Assembly (NCBI GenBank): GCA_019044685.2
Contig: JAGTXX020000003.1
Span: 434,001 to 498,000, forward strand
Source: Nannochloris sp. 'desiccata'
Taxonomy: Eukaryota > Chlorophyta > Trebouxiophyceae > Chlorellales > Chlorellaceae
Direction of reading: 5' to 3'
Length of the DNA stretch: 64,000 nucleotides
The first letter of the stretch is position 1. Each line of letters opens with the position of its first letter. A program made the translations under genes and the position numbers. The notes under the pieces are model-generated. The model ran no database searches and had not been told where the DNA came from. It was given only the letters and a program-made list of their open reading frames with translations. Below, in pieces: positions 1 through 12,000 of the stretch.

Positions 1-63
1 ACCAGACAGGTAGAGGATATCCGAGAACACGGTCTTTCGTCTTGGACTGCTTTCCTTTGGCAC
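1..63 (-). other. First codons of the exon after PCP13 (end of NRPS or next domain)
   Basis: After a 101-nt intron (64-164) with phase-1 junctions, the frame continues with a basic linker rich in K (GAKGKQSKTKDR) and then VLGYPLPVW at the window edge. This is not the usual start of a C domain (NEWPDASRPLSANQEQMW here). It could be the approach to a membrane or other terminal domain. Only 21 residues are visible. Confidence 0.5.
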
Positions 64-3000
64 CTTCAAATTCGCAAATAAGATAAATGAAAAAATGGAG
101 AGGTGAGAAGAAGTAAAATGAAAATTAGTGAGCACATAATAAAACGAAAGTGTTATAAAATTACCTCCAGAAGTGCTGTTCTTTTGGCGCAGAGCATCAC
201 AGAGTGTCTTCACCATTGGATTGCCATATACTTCCCTCACATCGAGGTTGACACCAAGCTCTCTACGCATGCGACCTACAATCAATGAAACATGCAAAGA
301 AGAGGCCCCCAGATCGAAAATATCTGTATCCAACGGAATATTGGCATTCTGTTCTAATCCAATCACTTCCAGGATAATAGAGATCACTGTATTATCATTT
401 GTATCCAAAGCAAAGGAACCATCAGCGGTAGCAACGGATCCTGTCGGAGCAGACCAATCAGGAGCTGGAAGAGTACGCACATCGATCTTACCACCAGGAA
501 GAAGAGGGAAGCTATCCAAGGCAACAATAACAGTAGGAATCATAGCAGGCACCAACAAGGTACGGCAGTGAGCTCTCACAGTAGCGGGCTCTACTGTTGC
601 TGGAGTAACATATCCTACCAAGCGCTTCTGGCCCGAAGGGTCCATCAGGGCGGTAGCTACAGACTGTGTGACGCCAGGAGTGCTCTCAAGAGCTCCTTCA
701 ACTTCGCCAAGCTCGATGCGTACACCAGTGATCTTCACCTGACGGTCAATGCGGCCAAGGAAATCAATGGTGCCATCGTTGCGCCACCGAACCAAGTCAC
801 CAGTGCGGTACGCCTTCTCATAGTAAGGAGCAAGCGATGAGTCCACACGACCAGAAACAAGGTCAAGGCAAGGATTAGGAACGAACTTCTCAGCAGTAAG
901 GTCGGGTCGGCCAGCATACCCAAGAGCCAAGCGAGGACCACTCAGCAAAAGCTCACCAGGCACGCCAACAGGCACAGCACGAAGCTCAGAGTCGACCACA
1001 TAGCAGTGAAGGTTATACACGGGGCGACCAATAGAAATGAATTCGATAGAAGGAGGGCAGAACAGGGCTGTCGCGGTAATGGTGGCTTCTGTAGGGCCGT
1101 AAACATTGACTACACAACAGCCGGGAATCTTCTCCTTAAACATTGCGATCACTTCTCTCGGCAATTGCTCGCCTCCCAACATGCAGAATCTCAAACTGCT
1201 ACACTTCTTGACATGCTTGCCCTGGAACTGGACAAGGGCCAGAGAGGGAGTGCTATTGAAATGCGTCACGCGCTGTTGATTGATAAGGCCAGTCACGTAG
1301 TCACCATCAGCATGGCCATCAGGCTTGGCAATCACCAGACCCGCACCAACAACCAAGGGCGTCAGAGCTTGCATCAAATGAGGATCGAAATTAATGGTGA
1401 TTGTCAACAGAGAAGCATCATCAGGGCCCATCGAGTAGAGTTCAGCTGTCTCTAGCACATGGTCCACGATGGCGCGATGAGGAATCATCACACCCTTGGG
1501 TCTGCCAGTAGAGCCAGAAGTGAAAATAATATAAGCAGGGTCGTCAGGCCCAGGAGAACGCAAGGCTGCAGATCCTTTGCCAGATGATAATGTACCATCA
1601 GCAGTACTAAGATCAACAACAGACACTCCTGAAGACACCATAGCACGAGCACGCTCAGCATACTCGCTGACTGTCAGCACAACAACTGCACTGGCGTCTC
1701 CCAAGTACACCTCCAAGCGATCATCAGGGTAGGAAGGATCGCAAGGAAGGTACACACCACCAGCCTTAAACACAGCCAAGATGCTGATGAGTAACTCAAA
1801 GGACCTGTCAAGCATCACACCGACTACCACACCAGGGCTCACGCCAAGGGAGGCAAGGCGATCAGCAAGAGCTGACACACGGTTGGAAACCTCCCCATAA
1901 GCCAACCACTCGCCCTCGTAGCAGAGGCAGCGGCTCTGAGGAGACGCAGCAGCAATGGCATCAAACGCATCGTGTACAAGAGGGGCAGAGAGATAAGCTG
2001 GGCGCTCCTCTCCCATAGAAAATCGTGCTGCTTCCAAAGCATCATGAGGACCTAACATGTTGCCTGCAAGGGCAGGGGCGCGAACATTGTTGACCAGCTG
2101 CTTAAGGACCATAACGAAACTGCTTAAGAGACGCTGCATAGTAATTGTATCAAACATCTCAGCCATGAAATCAGCTGAGACCTCTGCGCCGCTCAGAGTA
2201 AGAGACAAATCCAGCTTGGCGTGTTCAAGCTGAGAGTAGGCAGAAAATGGTTTCATTTTCAATGATTTTTCGCTCTGGGCAGGCCCACTCTTGGTGCCCC
2301 CAGGCAAGTACTGGAACAAGACCTGGAACAGAGGGTTGGCATTAGGCACACGAGAGACACCTGAAGCAGCAACGACCTCCTCAATGGGAAGAAGAGAGTG
2401 GTCAAGGGCAGCAAGCGTAGCAGTACTTGCCTCAAGAACCATGTCGGCAAAGCTCGCACCTTCAACAGCAACGCAACGCACTGGGAGCGTGTTGATGAAG
2501 TAACCAACCAGGCCGTGAGTCTCCTGGCGGTCGCGACCAGCGACAGGCACGCCAACTACCAAATCGTCTTGGCCCGTGTACCGCAGCAGCACTGCTTGAA
2601 GGCCAGCAAGCAACACAGCCTGCATGTTCACGCGCAAGGAACGAGCAACAGACTCGAGCTCGCCCAACAAGCCTTCCGGTAACGAGGAACGCGCAACACC
2701 AGCCAAGAAGGTGGGCTTGGAGGGACGAGGACGGTCCTGAGGAAGCTGTGCCATAGCGGGGGCGCCAGCCAAGGTCTTTCTCCAGAAAGCACGAAGGGAC
2801 TCGCCAGAAGCACCAGTCAGCTGCTCACGCTGCCAAGCAGCATAGTCGCCATACTGAATGGGTAGAGGAGACCACTCAGGAGATTTGCCGTTTAATGCTG
2901 CATCGTAAGCAGCCGACAACTCGCGCCAAAAGATGCCTTGAGACCAAGCATCACCAACAGCGTGGTGCATCGTTAAAGCAAGCACAGCACCACTGCCGCC

Positions 3001-6000
3001 AGAGAAGTCGCGCACAAGCAATCTAGCACGCACAAGAGGCTCAGTCTCAAGGTCAAACGCACGAGCTGCCTCGGCAGCAACCTCGCGAACAACCTCCTCC
3101 TCAGAAGATGCCTGCACAACCTGCACAGGCACGTGGAACTCAGCAGCAGGCAACACAGCGCCAACAATGCTGCCGTCCCTCTGGCGCTTGAATACGGTGC
3201 GCAGCACCTCATGGCGAGCAGCAACAGAGTCAAGAGCAGCACCGAGAAGCTTGGCATCAGGGGCATGATCAAAGAAATCAAGGGCGCTGGGCATGTTGTA
3301 AGCGCTGGCACCGGCAAGGCTACTCAGCAGCCACATCTGCTCCTGGTTGGCAGACAGAGGGCGTGAAGCGTCAGGCCACTCGTTGCAGGGGATAGGGGCA
3401 GCCGAGGCGCCATCCTCAGCGCCGCCACCATCAGCAATCAACTGTGTCAAGGCAGCAGCAACACGCCGGGCAGTGCGCTCAGAATGCACAAGGGTGGCAG
3501 GCACAGTAGCAATGTGCAGGGCTTTCTGCAACAAGGCAGCAGCGCGGAACACCTGCAGGGAGGTACCACCAGCAGCGAAGAAATCAGAGAGCACGCTGAC
3601 CTCCTCAGCAGGGCGGCCCAAGACCTCAGCAAACACGCTCTGAACAGCCATTTCAATGTCATCCACAGGAGCAACGTACTCCTCTTCACCAGCGCCAGTC
3701 CAATCTGGAGCTGGAAGAGCACGGACGTCAACCTTGCCGTTGGGCAGAAGAGGGAAGGCATTCAAAGCCACAACAACACTGGGCACCATAGCAGCCACAA
3801 GCAAGCCTCGACAGTGGGCTGTTATGGCAACAGTGTCTACAGTGCCTGGTGTGATGTAGCCAACAAGACGTTGCTTGCCTGTGGGGTCAGCGACAGCAGC
3901 TGCAACAGCCCCTGTCACTCCTTCAGCTCCCTCTAATGCGGCTTCAACTTCACCAAGCTCGATGCGTACACCAGTGATCTTCACCTGACGGTCAATACGC
4001 CCAAGGAAATCAATGGTGCCGTCGTTGCGCCACCGAACCAAGTCACCAGTGCGGTACGCCTTCTCGTAGTAAGGAGCAAGCGATGAGTCCACACGACCAG
4101 ACACAAGGTCAAGGCAAGGATTAGGAACGAACTTCTCAGCAGTAAGGTCGGGTTGGCCAGCATACCCAAGAGCCAAGCGAGGACCACTCAGCAAAAGCTC
4201 ACCCGGCACGCCAACAGGCACAGGACGAAGCTCAGAATCGACCACATAGCAGTGAAGGTTAGCATCTGGCTTGCCAATTACTACGGATTCGAATCCACGG
4301 TGGAAGGTGTAGTGCACAGCAACTGCCGTCACCTCAGTTGGCCCATAGGTGTTGATGGGGTTGAGGTTGGGAAAGACGTCGTGCATTTGCCGGACAACAT
4401 CAGCTGGGACACTCTCGCCTCCAACACCCCAGGCGCGCATTGGAGAGTAGCTAGGACTGCTACGCTGCTTAAGCTCTGAAACATACTCGCGTGCAAGAGT
4501 AGGCACGGTAAACATGAACCCAGTGATGCTCTGCTCAAGAATCAAATCCACCATATAAGGTGGGTCAAAGTGACCCTCAGGCTTGGCGATCACAAGGCTG
4601 GCACCCACAGTCAAAGGGGGAAAGACCTGAAGCACGTGGGCATCAAAGCTGATGGTGTTACTGAACATTATATTGTCAGCGTTGGCTGTAGCAGGGGAAG
4701 GAAAGGAAGTGAAAACGATTAGAAAATTGGGCTAAAGGCAGAAAAAGAAGCAAGTTAATACAGGGGGCATATCTAAGGTTGGAACAGACACTTACTGAGC
4801 TCATACATATCGACCAACCAAGGCATCAGATCCCTCAAACCACGATGGGCTACTACGACACCCTTGGGCCTGCCAGTAGAACCAGAAGTGAAAATAATAT
4901 AAGCAGGGTCGTCTGGACCAAGCTGGCGAAGAGGCACGTTGCCTACAGCAGCAGGAGTAACCGCAGCATCTGTAGTAATATCCAGAACAGGAATGCCATC
5001 GCCAACCATAGACTTGGCACGCTCAGCATGCTTGAGAGACGCGAGCACGAGGAACGCACTGCCATCTTCCAAATACACCGACAAGCGATCGTCGGGGTAA
5101 GCCGGGTCACAAGGCAAGTAGCAACCACCAGCCTTAAGTACTGAAAGAATGCTAATAACCAAATCGAATGATCGGTCCATCATAATACCTACTACGACAC
5201 CAGGACCTACACCCAGAGAGGCCAAGCGAGCGGCACCTGCAGCCACCCGCTGAGCTACCTCACCATAGTTCAACCATTCTCCCTCAAAGCACAGGCAACG
5301 CTTACTGGGATATGATGCTGCAATGACATCAAATGAATCATGCACCAGAGGTGCAGAAAGATAGTGTGTCCGCTGCTCACCACATGAAACAGCCATCACT
5401 TCTTCAAGGGCATCACCAGAGAGTTTTACCTGATCCTTTAGAGGCGCTTGAACATCAGTGGCTGCACTTTCCAATATAGAGTAAAGGCGGGAAATCATTC
5501 GCTTCACAGTAGGCATTGCGAACAAGTTGCCATCACTATGTAAAGCCATTTGAAGACCTTCTGAAGAAGGAACAAGACCAAGAGTAATATCTGTTGGAGC
5601 TGCAGGGGGAGCAATAAGGAATGCTTCCATTTTAAGAGCTCCGTCGTCAGCAGGAGCAGCCGCAGCATTATTAGCAGCACTCGGATCCATCCATTCTGCA
5701 TGAAAGATAGGGGTAGTATAGAAAATGTTATAGAAAAGCGTATTAGTAAGTGAGATACTCTAAGACAATGGCATAATAAACCAGGCTGGCTGTAAGGACT
5801 TACCTTCTTCGTCCCAGGTGATTGATGCTTGCCAAGCGGGGGTGCGCCCAGGAGCTCTGGGGAAGTCTGAGACCCTAATAACATCCTGAAGAGGCAAGAT
5901 ACTGTGCTCAATAGCACCAGTAAGAGTTTTCATCTCACGCTGTGCTAAAGTAGCAAAGGTATCGCCCTCCTCAAGACGGTTGCGCAATAGCAGCATGCGC

Positions 6001-9000
6001 AAGAAGTAGCCAATCAAGTCTTCAGTGCCAGGAGGTCGAATTGAATAACTTGAGGCAATGACCACATCATCGCTCGCACTAAATTCGCAGAGCATCAACC
6101 TAAATGCAGCTAAACAGAGACCATACAGAGATATCTTCAGCTTTGCAGCTACTGCCTTGAGCTTAGATACCATCTCAGCCTTCACCAACACGCCTAGGAC
6201 AGCAGGATCTCTTCCACCGTCATCGCTCCGAGGGTAATCAAACGGCAACTGAATAATAGGAGTTGCATACTGAAGCCGAGACTTCCAATAGGAAACAAGT
6301 TTATTATGATCATCACTACCTGGCTCCAATTGTTTACGTTCCCAAGCAGCAAAGTCACTGTATTGAACTGGCAATTCTGCCAACATCGTTTTTTCTCCAG
6401 GAGTAGTAATAGATGTATATAAAGCCATTATTTCGCCCCAAACTTTACTCATAGACCATCCATCCATAAGAATATGGTGCATCAAAATCATAACAACATT
6501 ATGACTAGGTGCAACTGGTGCAATCGATGCGCGTAAGAATGGTGGTGAAGACAGGTCGAATGCAACAGCACACTCCTTTTCCATTGCCACCCTAATCTCG
6601 TCTTGAGACATTCCAGACTGCAAATTAGACAGAATACAAGTATTTGCTAACCTCAAGTCAATCTAATGATAGCTATTAATATTATTATTCAGTTACTCGT
6701 ACCTCTAGTATCCTAATAGGAACATCAGTTACTGAGCTGACGTAGACTTCAACACCATTGGGGCCATGCGTGAATCCACAGCGGAAGATCTCTTGGCGCT
6801 GAATCAGTTGATTGAGGGCTGATTGGAAGGAAGACATATCGAGCTGGCCATACACATTGACGCACGATGCCTCATTCAACTGCATAGGAATAAGTTTAAT
6901 AGGTTAGTAAAATAGTTTCAAGCATTTTTATTAAGTTGCCAAAAGACCTTATCCTTACCTCTAATGCGGTAGGATCCATCAAATACGACATATAAAGAGA
7001 CTCCTGACCAGATGATGCTGGCCTGCTATTATCTTTCCATTCATTTTTAACGACGAAGGAAGCCTCCAGGCCATCCCCGTCGAGAAGTTTCTTCTGTTTG
7101 ACAACCTCCGCAACCTCCCTAACACACGGTGCACGAATAATTTCGTTGGCTGCAACGTGCACGGTAACAGCCTCCATAAGAATTGTGGAGATCTGCATCG
7201 CTTGAAGAGATGTGCCACCAATTGAGAAGAGATCAGCAAGCACGCTCACCTCCTCAGCAGGGCGGCCCAAGACCTCGGCAAATACTCGCTGAACAGCAAT
7301 TTCAATGTCATCCACAGGAGCAACGTACTCCTCTTCACCAGCACCAGACCAATCAGGAGCTGGAAGAGCACGAACGTCAATCTTGCCACCTGGTAACAAA
7401 GGGAAACTCTCCAAAGCAACAACAACACTGGGCACCATAGCTGGAACCAACAAAGTGCGGCAATGAGCAATCACCGCTGCAGGCTCTACTGTGGCTGGAG
7501 TAACATATCCTACCAAGCGCTTCTGACCAGACGCATCAGGCAAAGCAGTAGCTACAGACTGTGTGACGCCAGGAGTGCTCTCAAGAGCTCCTTCAACTTC
7601 ACCAAGCTCGATGCGTACACCAGTGATCTTCACCTGTCGGTCAATGCGGCCAAGGAAATCAATGGTGCCATCGTTGCGCCACCGAACCAAGTCACCAGTG
7701 CGGTACGCCTTCTCGTAGTAAGGAGCAAGCGACGAGTCCACACGACCAGAAACAAGGTCAAGGCAAGGATTAGGAACGAACTTCTCAGCAGTAAGGTCGG
7801 GTCGGCCAGCATACCCAAGAGCCAAGCGAGGACCACTCAGCAAAAGCTCACCCGGCACGCCAACAGGCACAGCACGAAGCTCAGAGTCGACCACATAGCA
7901 GTGAAGGTTATACACGGGGCGACCAATAGAAATGAATTCGATAGAAGGAGGGCAGAACAGGGCTGTCGCGGTAATGGTGGCTTCTGTGGGGCCATAAACA
8001 TTGTACACACGGCAACCAGGGATCTGCAAAATAGTTTAGAAATAAAGAAGAAACCGGGCATTTAGAGCAAGTTGCAGGGACACTTATATATGCTCCATGC
8101 AATGAAATTGCGCAAAGAAACATAGCACGATCGAAAATGAAATGTGGTGACTGACCTTGTCCTCAAACAGAGTAATCACTTCTCGTGGCAACTGCTCACC
8201 ACCAAACATCACAACCCTCAGAGCAGTGCACTCCTTCGCATACTTGCCCTGGAACTGGACAAGGGCCAGAGAAGGAGTGCTCACAAAGTGGGTCACGCGC
8301 TGTTGGCTGATAAGACCAGTCACGTAGTCACCATCAGCATGGCCATCAGGCTTGGCAATCACCAGACCCGCACCAACAACCAAGGGCGTCAGAGCTTGCA
8401 TCAAATGAGGATCGAAATTAATGGTGATTGTCAACAGAGAAGCATCATCAGGGCCCATCGAGTAGAGTTCAGCTGTCTCTAGCACATGGTCCACGATGGC
8501 GCGATGAGGAATCATCACACCCTTGGGTCTGCCAGTAGAGCCAGAAGTGAAAATAATATAAGCAGGGTCGTCAGGCCCAGGAGAACGCAAGGCTGCAGAT
8601 CCTTTGCCAGATGATACTGTACCATCAGCAGTACTAAGATCAACAACAGACACTCCTGAAGACACCATAGCACGAGCACGCTCAGCATACTCGCTGATTG
8701 TCAGCACAACAACTGCACTGGCGTCTCCCAAGTACACCTCCAAGCGATCATCAGGGTAGGAAGGATCGCAAGGAAGGTACACACCACCAGCCTTAAACAC
8801 AGCCAAGATGCTGATGAGTAACTCAAAGGACCTGTCAAGCATCACACCGACTACCACACCAGGGCTCACGCCAAGGGAGGCAAGGCGATCAGCAAGAGCT
8901 GACACACGGTTGGAAACCTCCCCATAAGCCAACCACTTGCCCTCGTAGCAGAGGCAGCGGCTCTGAGGAGACGCAGCAGCAATGGCATCAAACGCATCGT

Positions 9001-12000
9001 GTACAAGAGGGGCAGAGAGATAAGCTGGGCGCTCCTCTCCCATAGAAAATCGTGCTGCTTCCAAAGCATCATGAGAACCTAACATGCTGCCTGCAAGGGC
9101 AGGGGCGCGAACATTGTTGACCAGCTGCTTAAGGACCATAACGAAACTGCTTAAGAGACGCTGCATGGTAATTTCATCAAACATCTCAGCCATGAAATCA
9201 GCTGAGACCTCTGCGCCGCTCAGAGTAAGAGACAAATCCAGCTTGGCGTGTTCAAGCTCACCATGAGTCGCAAAGGGTTTAAAGTCCATGCCTGCAAAGC
9301 GAGATTCTCCGGTACGGCTTTCACCAGGCAAGTACTGGAACAAGACCTGGAACAGAGGGTTAGCATTAGGCACACGAGAGACACCTGAAGCAGCAACGAC
9401 CTCCTCAATGGGAAGAAGAGAGTGGTCAAGGGCAGCAAGCGTAGCAGTACTTGCCTCAAGAACCATGTCGGCAAAGCTCGCACCTTCAACATCAACGCAA
9501 CGCACTGGCAGCGTGTTGATGAAGTAACCAACCAGGCCGTGAGTCTCCTGGCGGTCGCGACCAGCGACAGGCACGCCAACTACCAAATCGTCTTGGCCCG
9601 TATACCGCAGCAGCACCGCTTGAAGGCCAGCAAGCAACACAGCCTGCATGTTCACGCGCAACGAACGAGCAACAGACTCGAGCTCGCCCAACAAGCCTTC
9701 CGGTAAAGAGGAACGCGCAACACCAGCCAAGAAGGTGGGCTTGGAGGGACGAGGACGGTCCTGAGGAAGCTGCACCATAGCGGGGGCCCCGGCCAAGGTC
9801 TTTCTCCAGAAAGCGCGAAGGGACTCGCCAGAAGCACCAGTCAGCTGCTCACGCTGCCAAGCAGCATAGTCGCCATACTGAATGGGTAGAGGAGACCACT
9901 CAGGAGATTTGCCGTTCAATGCTGCATCGTAAGCAGCCGACAACTCGCGCCAAAAGATGCCTTGAGACCAAGCATCACCAACAGCGTGGTGCATCGTTAA
10001 AGCAAGCACAGCACCGCTGCCGCCAGAGAAGTCACGCACAAGCAATCTCGCACGCACAAGAGGCTCAGTCTCAAGGTCAAACGCACGAGCTGCCTCGGCA
10101 GCAACCTCGCGAACAACCTCCTCCTCAGAAGATGCCTGCACAACCTGCACAGGCACGTGGAACTCAGCAGCAGGCAACACAGCGCCAACAATGCTGCCGT
10201 CCCTCTGGCGCTTGAATATGGTGCGCAGCACTTCATGGCGCGCAGCAACAGAGTCAAGAGCAGCACCGAGAAGCTTGGCATCAGGGGCATGATCAAAGAA
10301 ATCAAGGGCGCTGGGCATGTTGTAAGCGCTGGCACCGGCAAGGCTACTCAGCAGCCACATCTGCTCCTGGTTGGCAGACAGAGGGCGTGAAGCGTCAGGC
10401 CACTGGTTGCAGGGGATAGGGGCAGCCGAGGCCCCATTCTCATCGCCGCAACCATCAGCAATCAACTGTGTCAAGGCAGCAGCAACACGCCGGGCAGTGC
10501 GCTCAGAATGCACAAGGGTGGCAGGCACAGTAGCAATGTGCAGGGCTTTCTGCAACAAGGCAGCAGCGCGGAACACCTGCAGCGAGGTACCGCCACCAGC
10601 GAAGAAATCAGAAAGCACGCTGACCTCCTCAGCAGGGCGGCCCAAGACCTCAGCAAACACACGCTGAACAGCAATTTCAATGTCATCCACAGGAGCAACG
10701 TACTCCTCTTCACCAGCGCCAGACCAATCAGGAGCTGGAAGAGCACGAACGTCAATCTTGCCACCTGGTAACAAAGGGAAACTCTCCAAAGCAACAACAA
10801 CACTGGGCACCATAGCTGGAACCAACAAAGTGCGGCAATGAGCAATCACCGCTGCAGGCTCTACTGTGGCTGGAGTAACATATCCTACCAAGCGCTTCTG
10901 ACCAGACGCATCAGGCAAAGCAGTAGCTACAGACTGTGTGACGCCAGGAGTGCTCTCAAGAGCTCCTTCAACTTCGCCAAGCTCGATGCGTACACCAGTG
11001 ATCTTCACCTGACGGTCAATGCGGCCAAGGAAATCAATGGTGCCGTCGTTGCGCCACCGAACCAAGTCACCAGTGCGGTACGCCTTCTCGTAGTAAGGAG
11101 CAAGCGATGAGTCCACACGACCAGAAACAAGGTCAAGGCAAGGATTAGGAACGAACTTCTCAGCAGTAAGGTCCGGTTGGCCAGCATACCCAAGAGCCAA
11201 GCGAGGACCGCTCAGCAAAAGCTCACCCGGCACGCCAACAGGCACAGGGCGCAATGAAGAATCAACGATGTAACTATGTAGGTTCTGTACCGGTCTACCA
11301 ATGGTAATGGCATCACACCCGACAGGCAGAGCTGTTTCTGTTGCAATAACAGAGGCCTCCGTGGGGCCATAGCCATTATACATAAGAGCGCCAGGCACCT
11401 GTAGAAATACAATACTTTTTTAGCAAAGAGATTTAGAGTAGAAAAGATAGATAGTATACATTCAATGAATGTAAAAGGGAAAGATAAAAACAAGTACTTA
11501 CCTGAACTGCCAAGAAATCAATGGCCTTTTGAGGGAGGGGTTCACCGCAGAGCATGACAGAGCGCAATTGAGTGCAGTCCTTGGCCCTAGAGCCTGCAAA
11601 CTGCAGCATTGCCAAGGATGGGGTGCTCACAAAGTGGGTTGCCCCAGTTATAGCAATAAGGTCCATCATGTAATCGCCATCAGTATGCGCCTCTGGCTTG
11701 GCAATCACAAGACCACCACCCAAAATTAAGGGCATAAACATCTGAGTGATGTGAGGATCGAAATTGATAGTAATAGTAAGCAACGCTTTGTCATCCGCAT
11801 TCATCTCGTAGAACTCAATGCTACCATTTATGTGGTCTCTGAAACCACGATGAGGAACAACAACACCCTTGGGTCTACCAGTAGAGCCTGATGTGAAAAT
11901 GAGGTATGCGGGATCATCAGCACCCACTCTGCCAAGAACAGCGCCTTTAACACTGCCAGTCGGCAGCTCAGAAACATCAACCACGCGAGAATGGCCACTA

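Noticed and set aside
7463..8065. Plus-strand open frame of 200 codons that recurs at 14175-14777 and 38548-39150
   Set aside because: It is antisense to the A domains of the NRPS. It recurs only because the DNA is duplicated, and it reads as low-complexity shadow sequence without any family motif.
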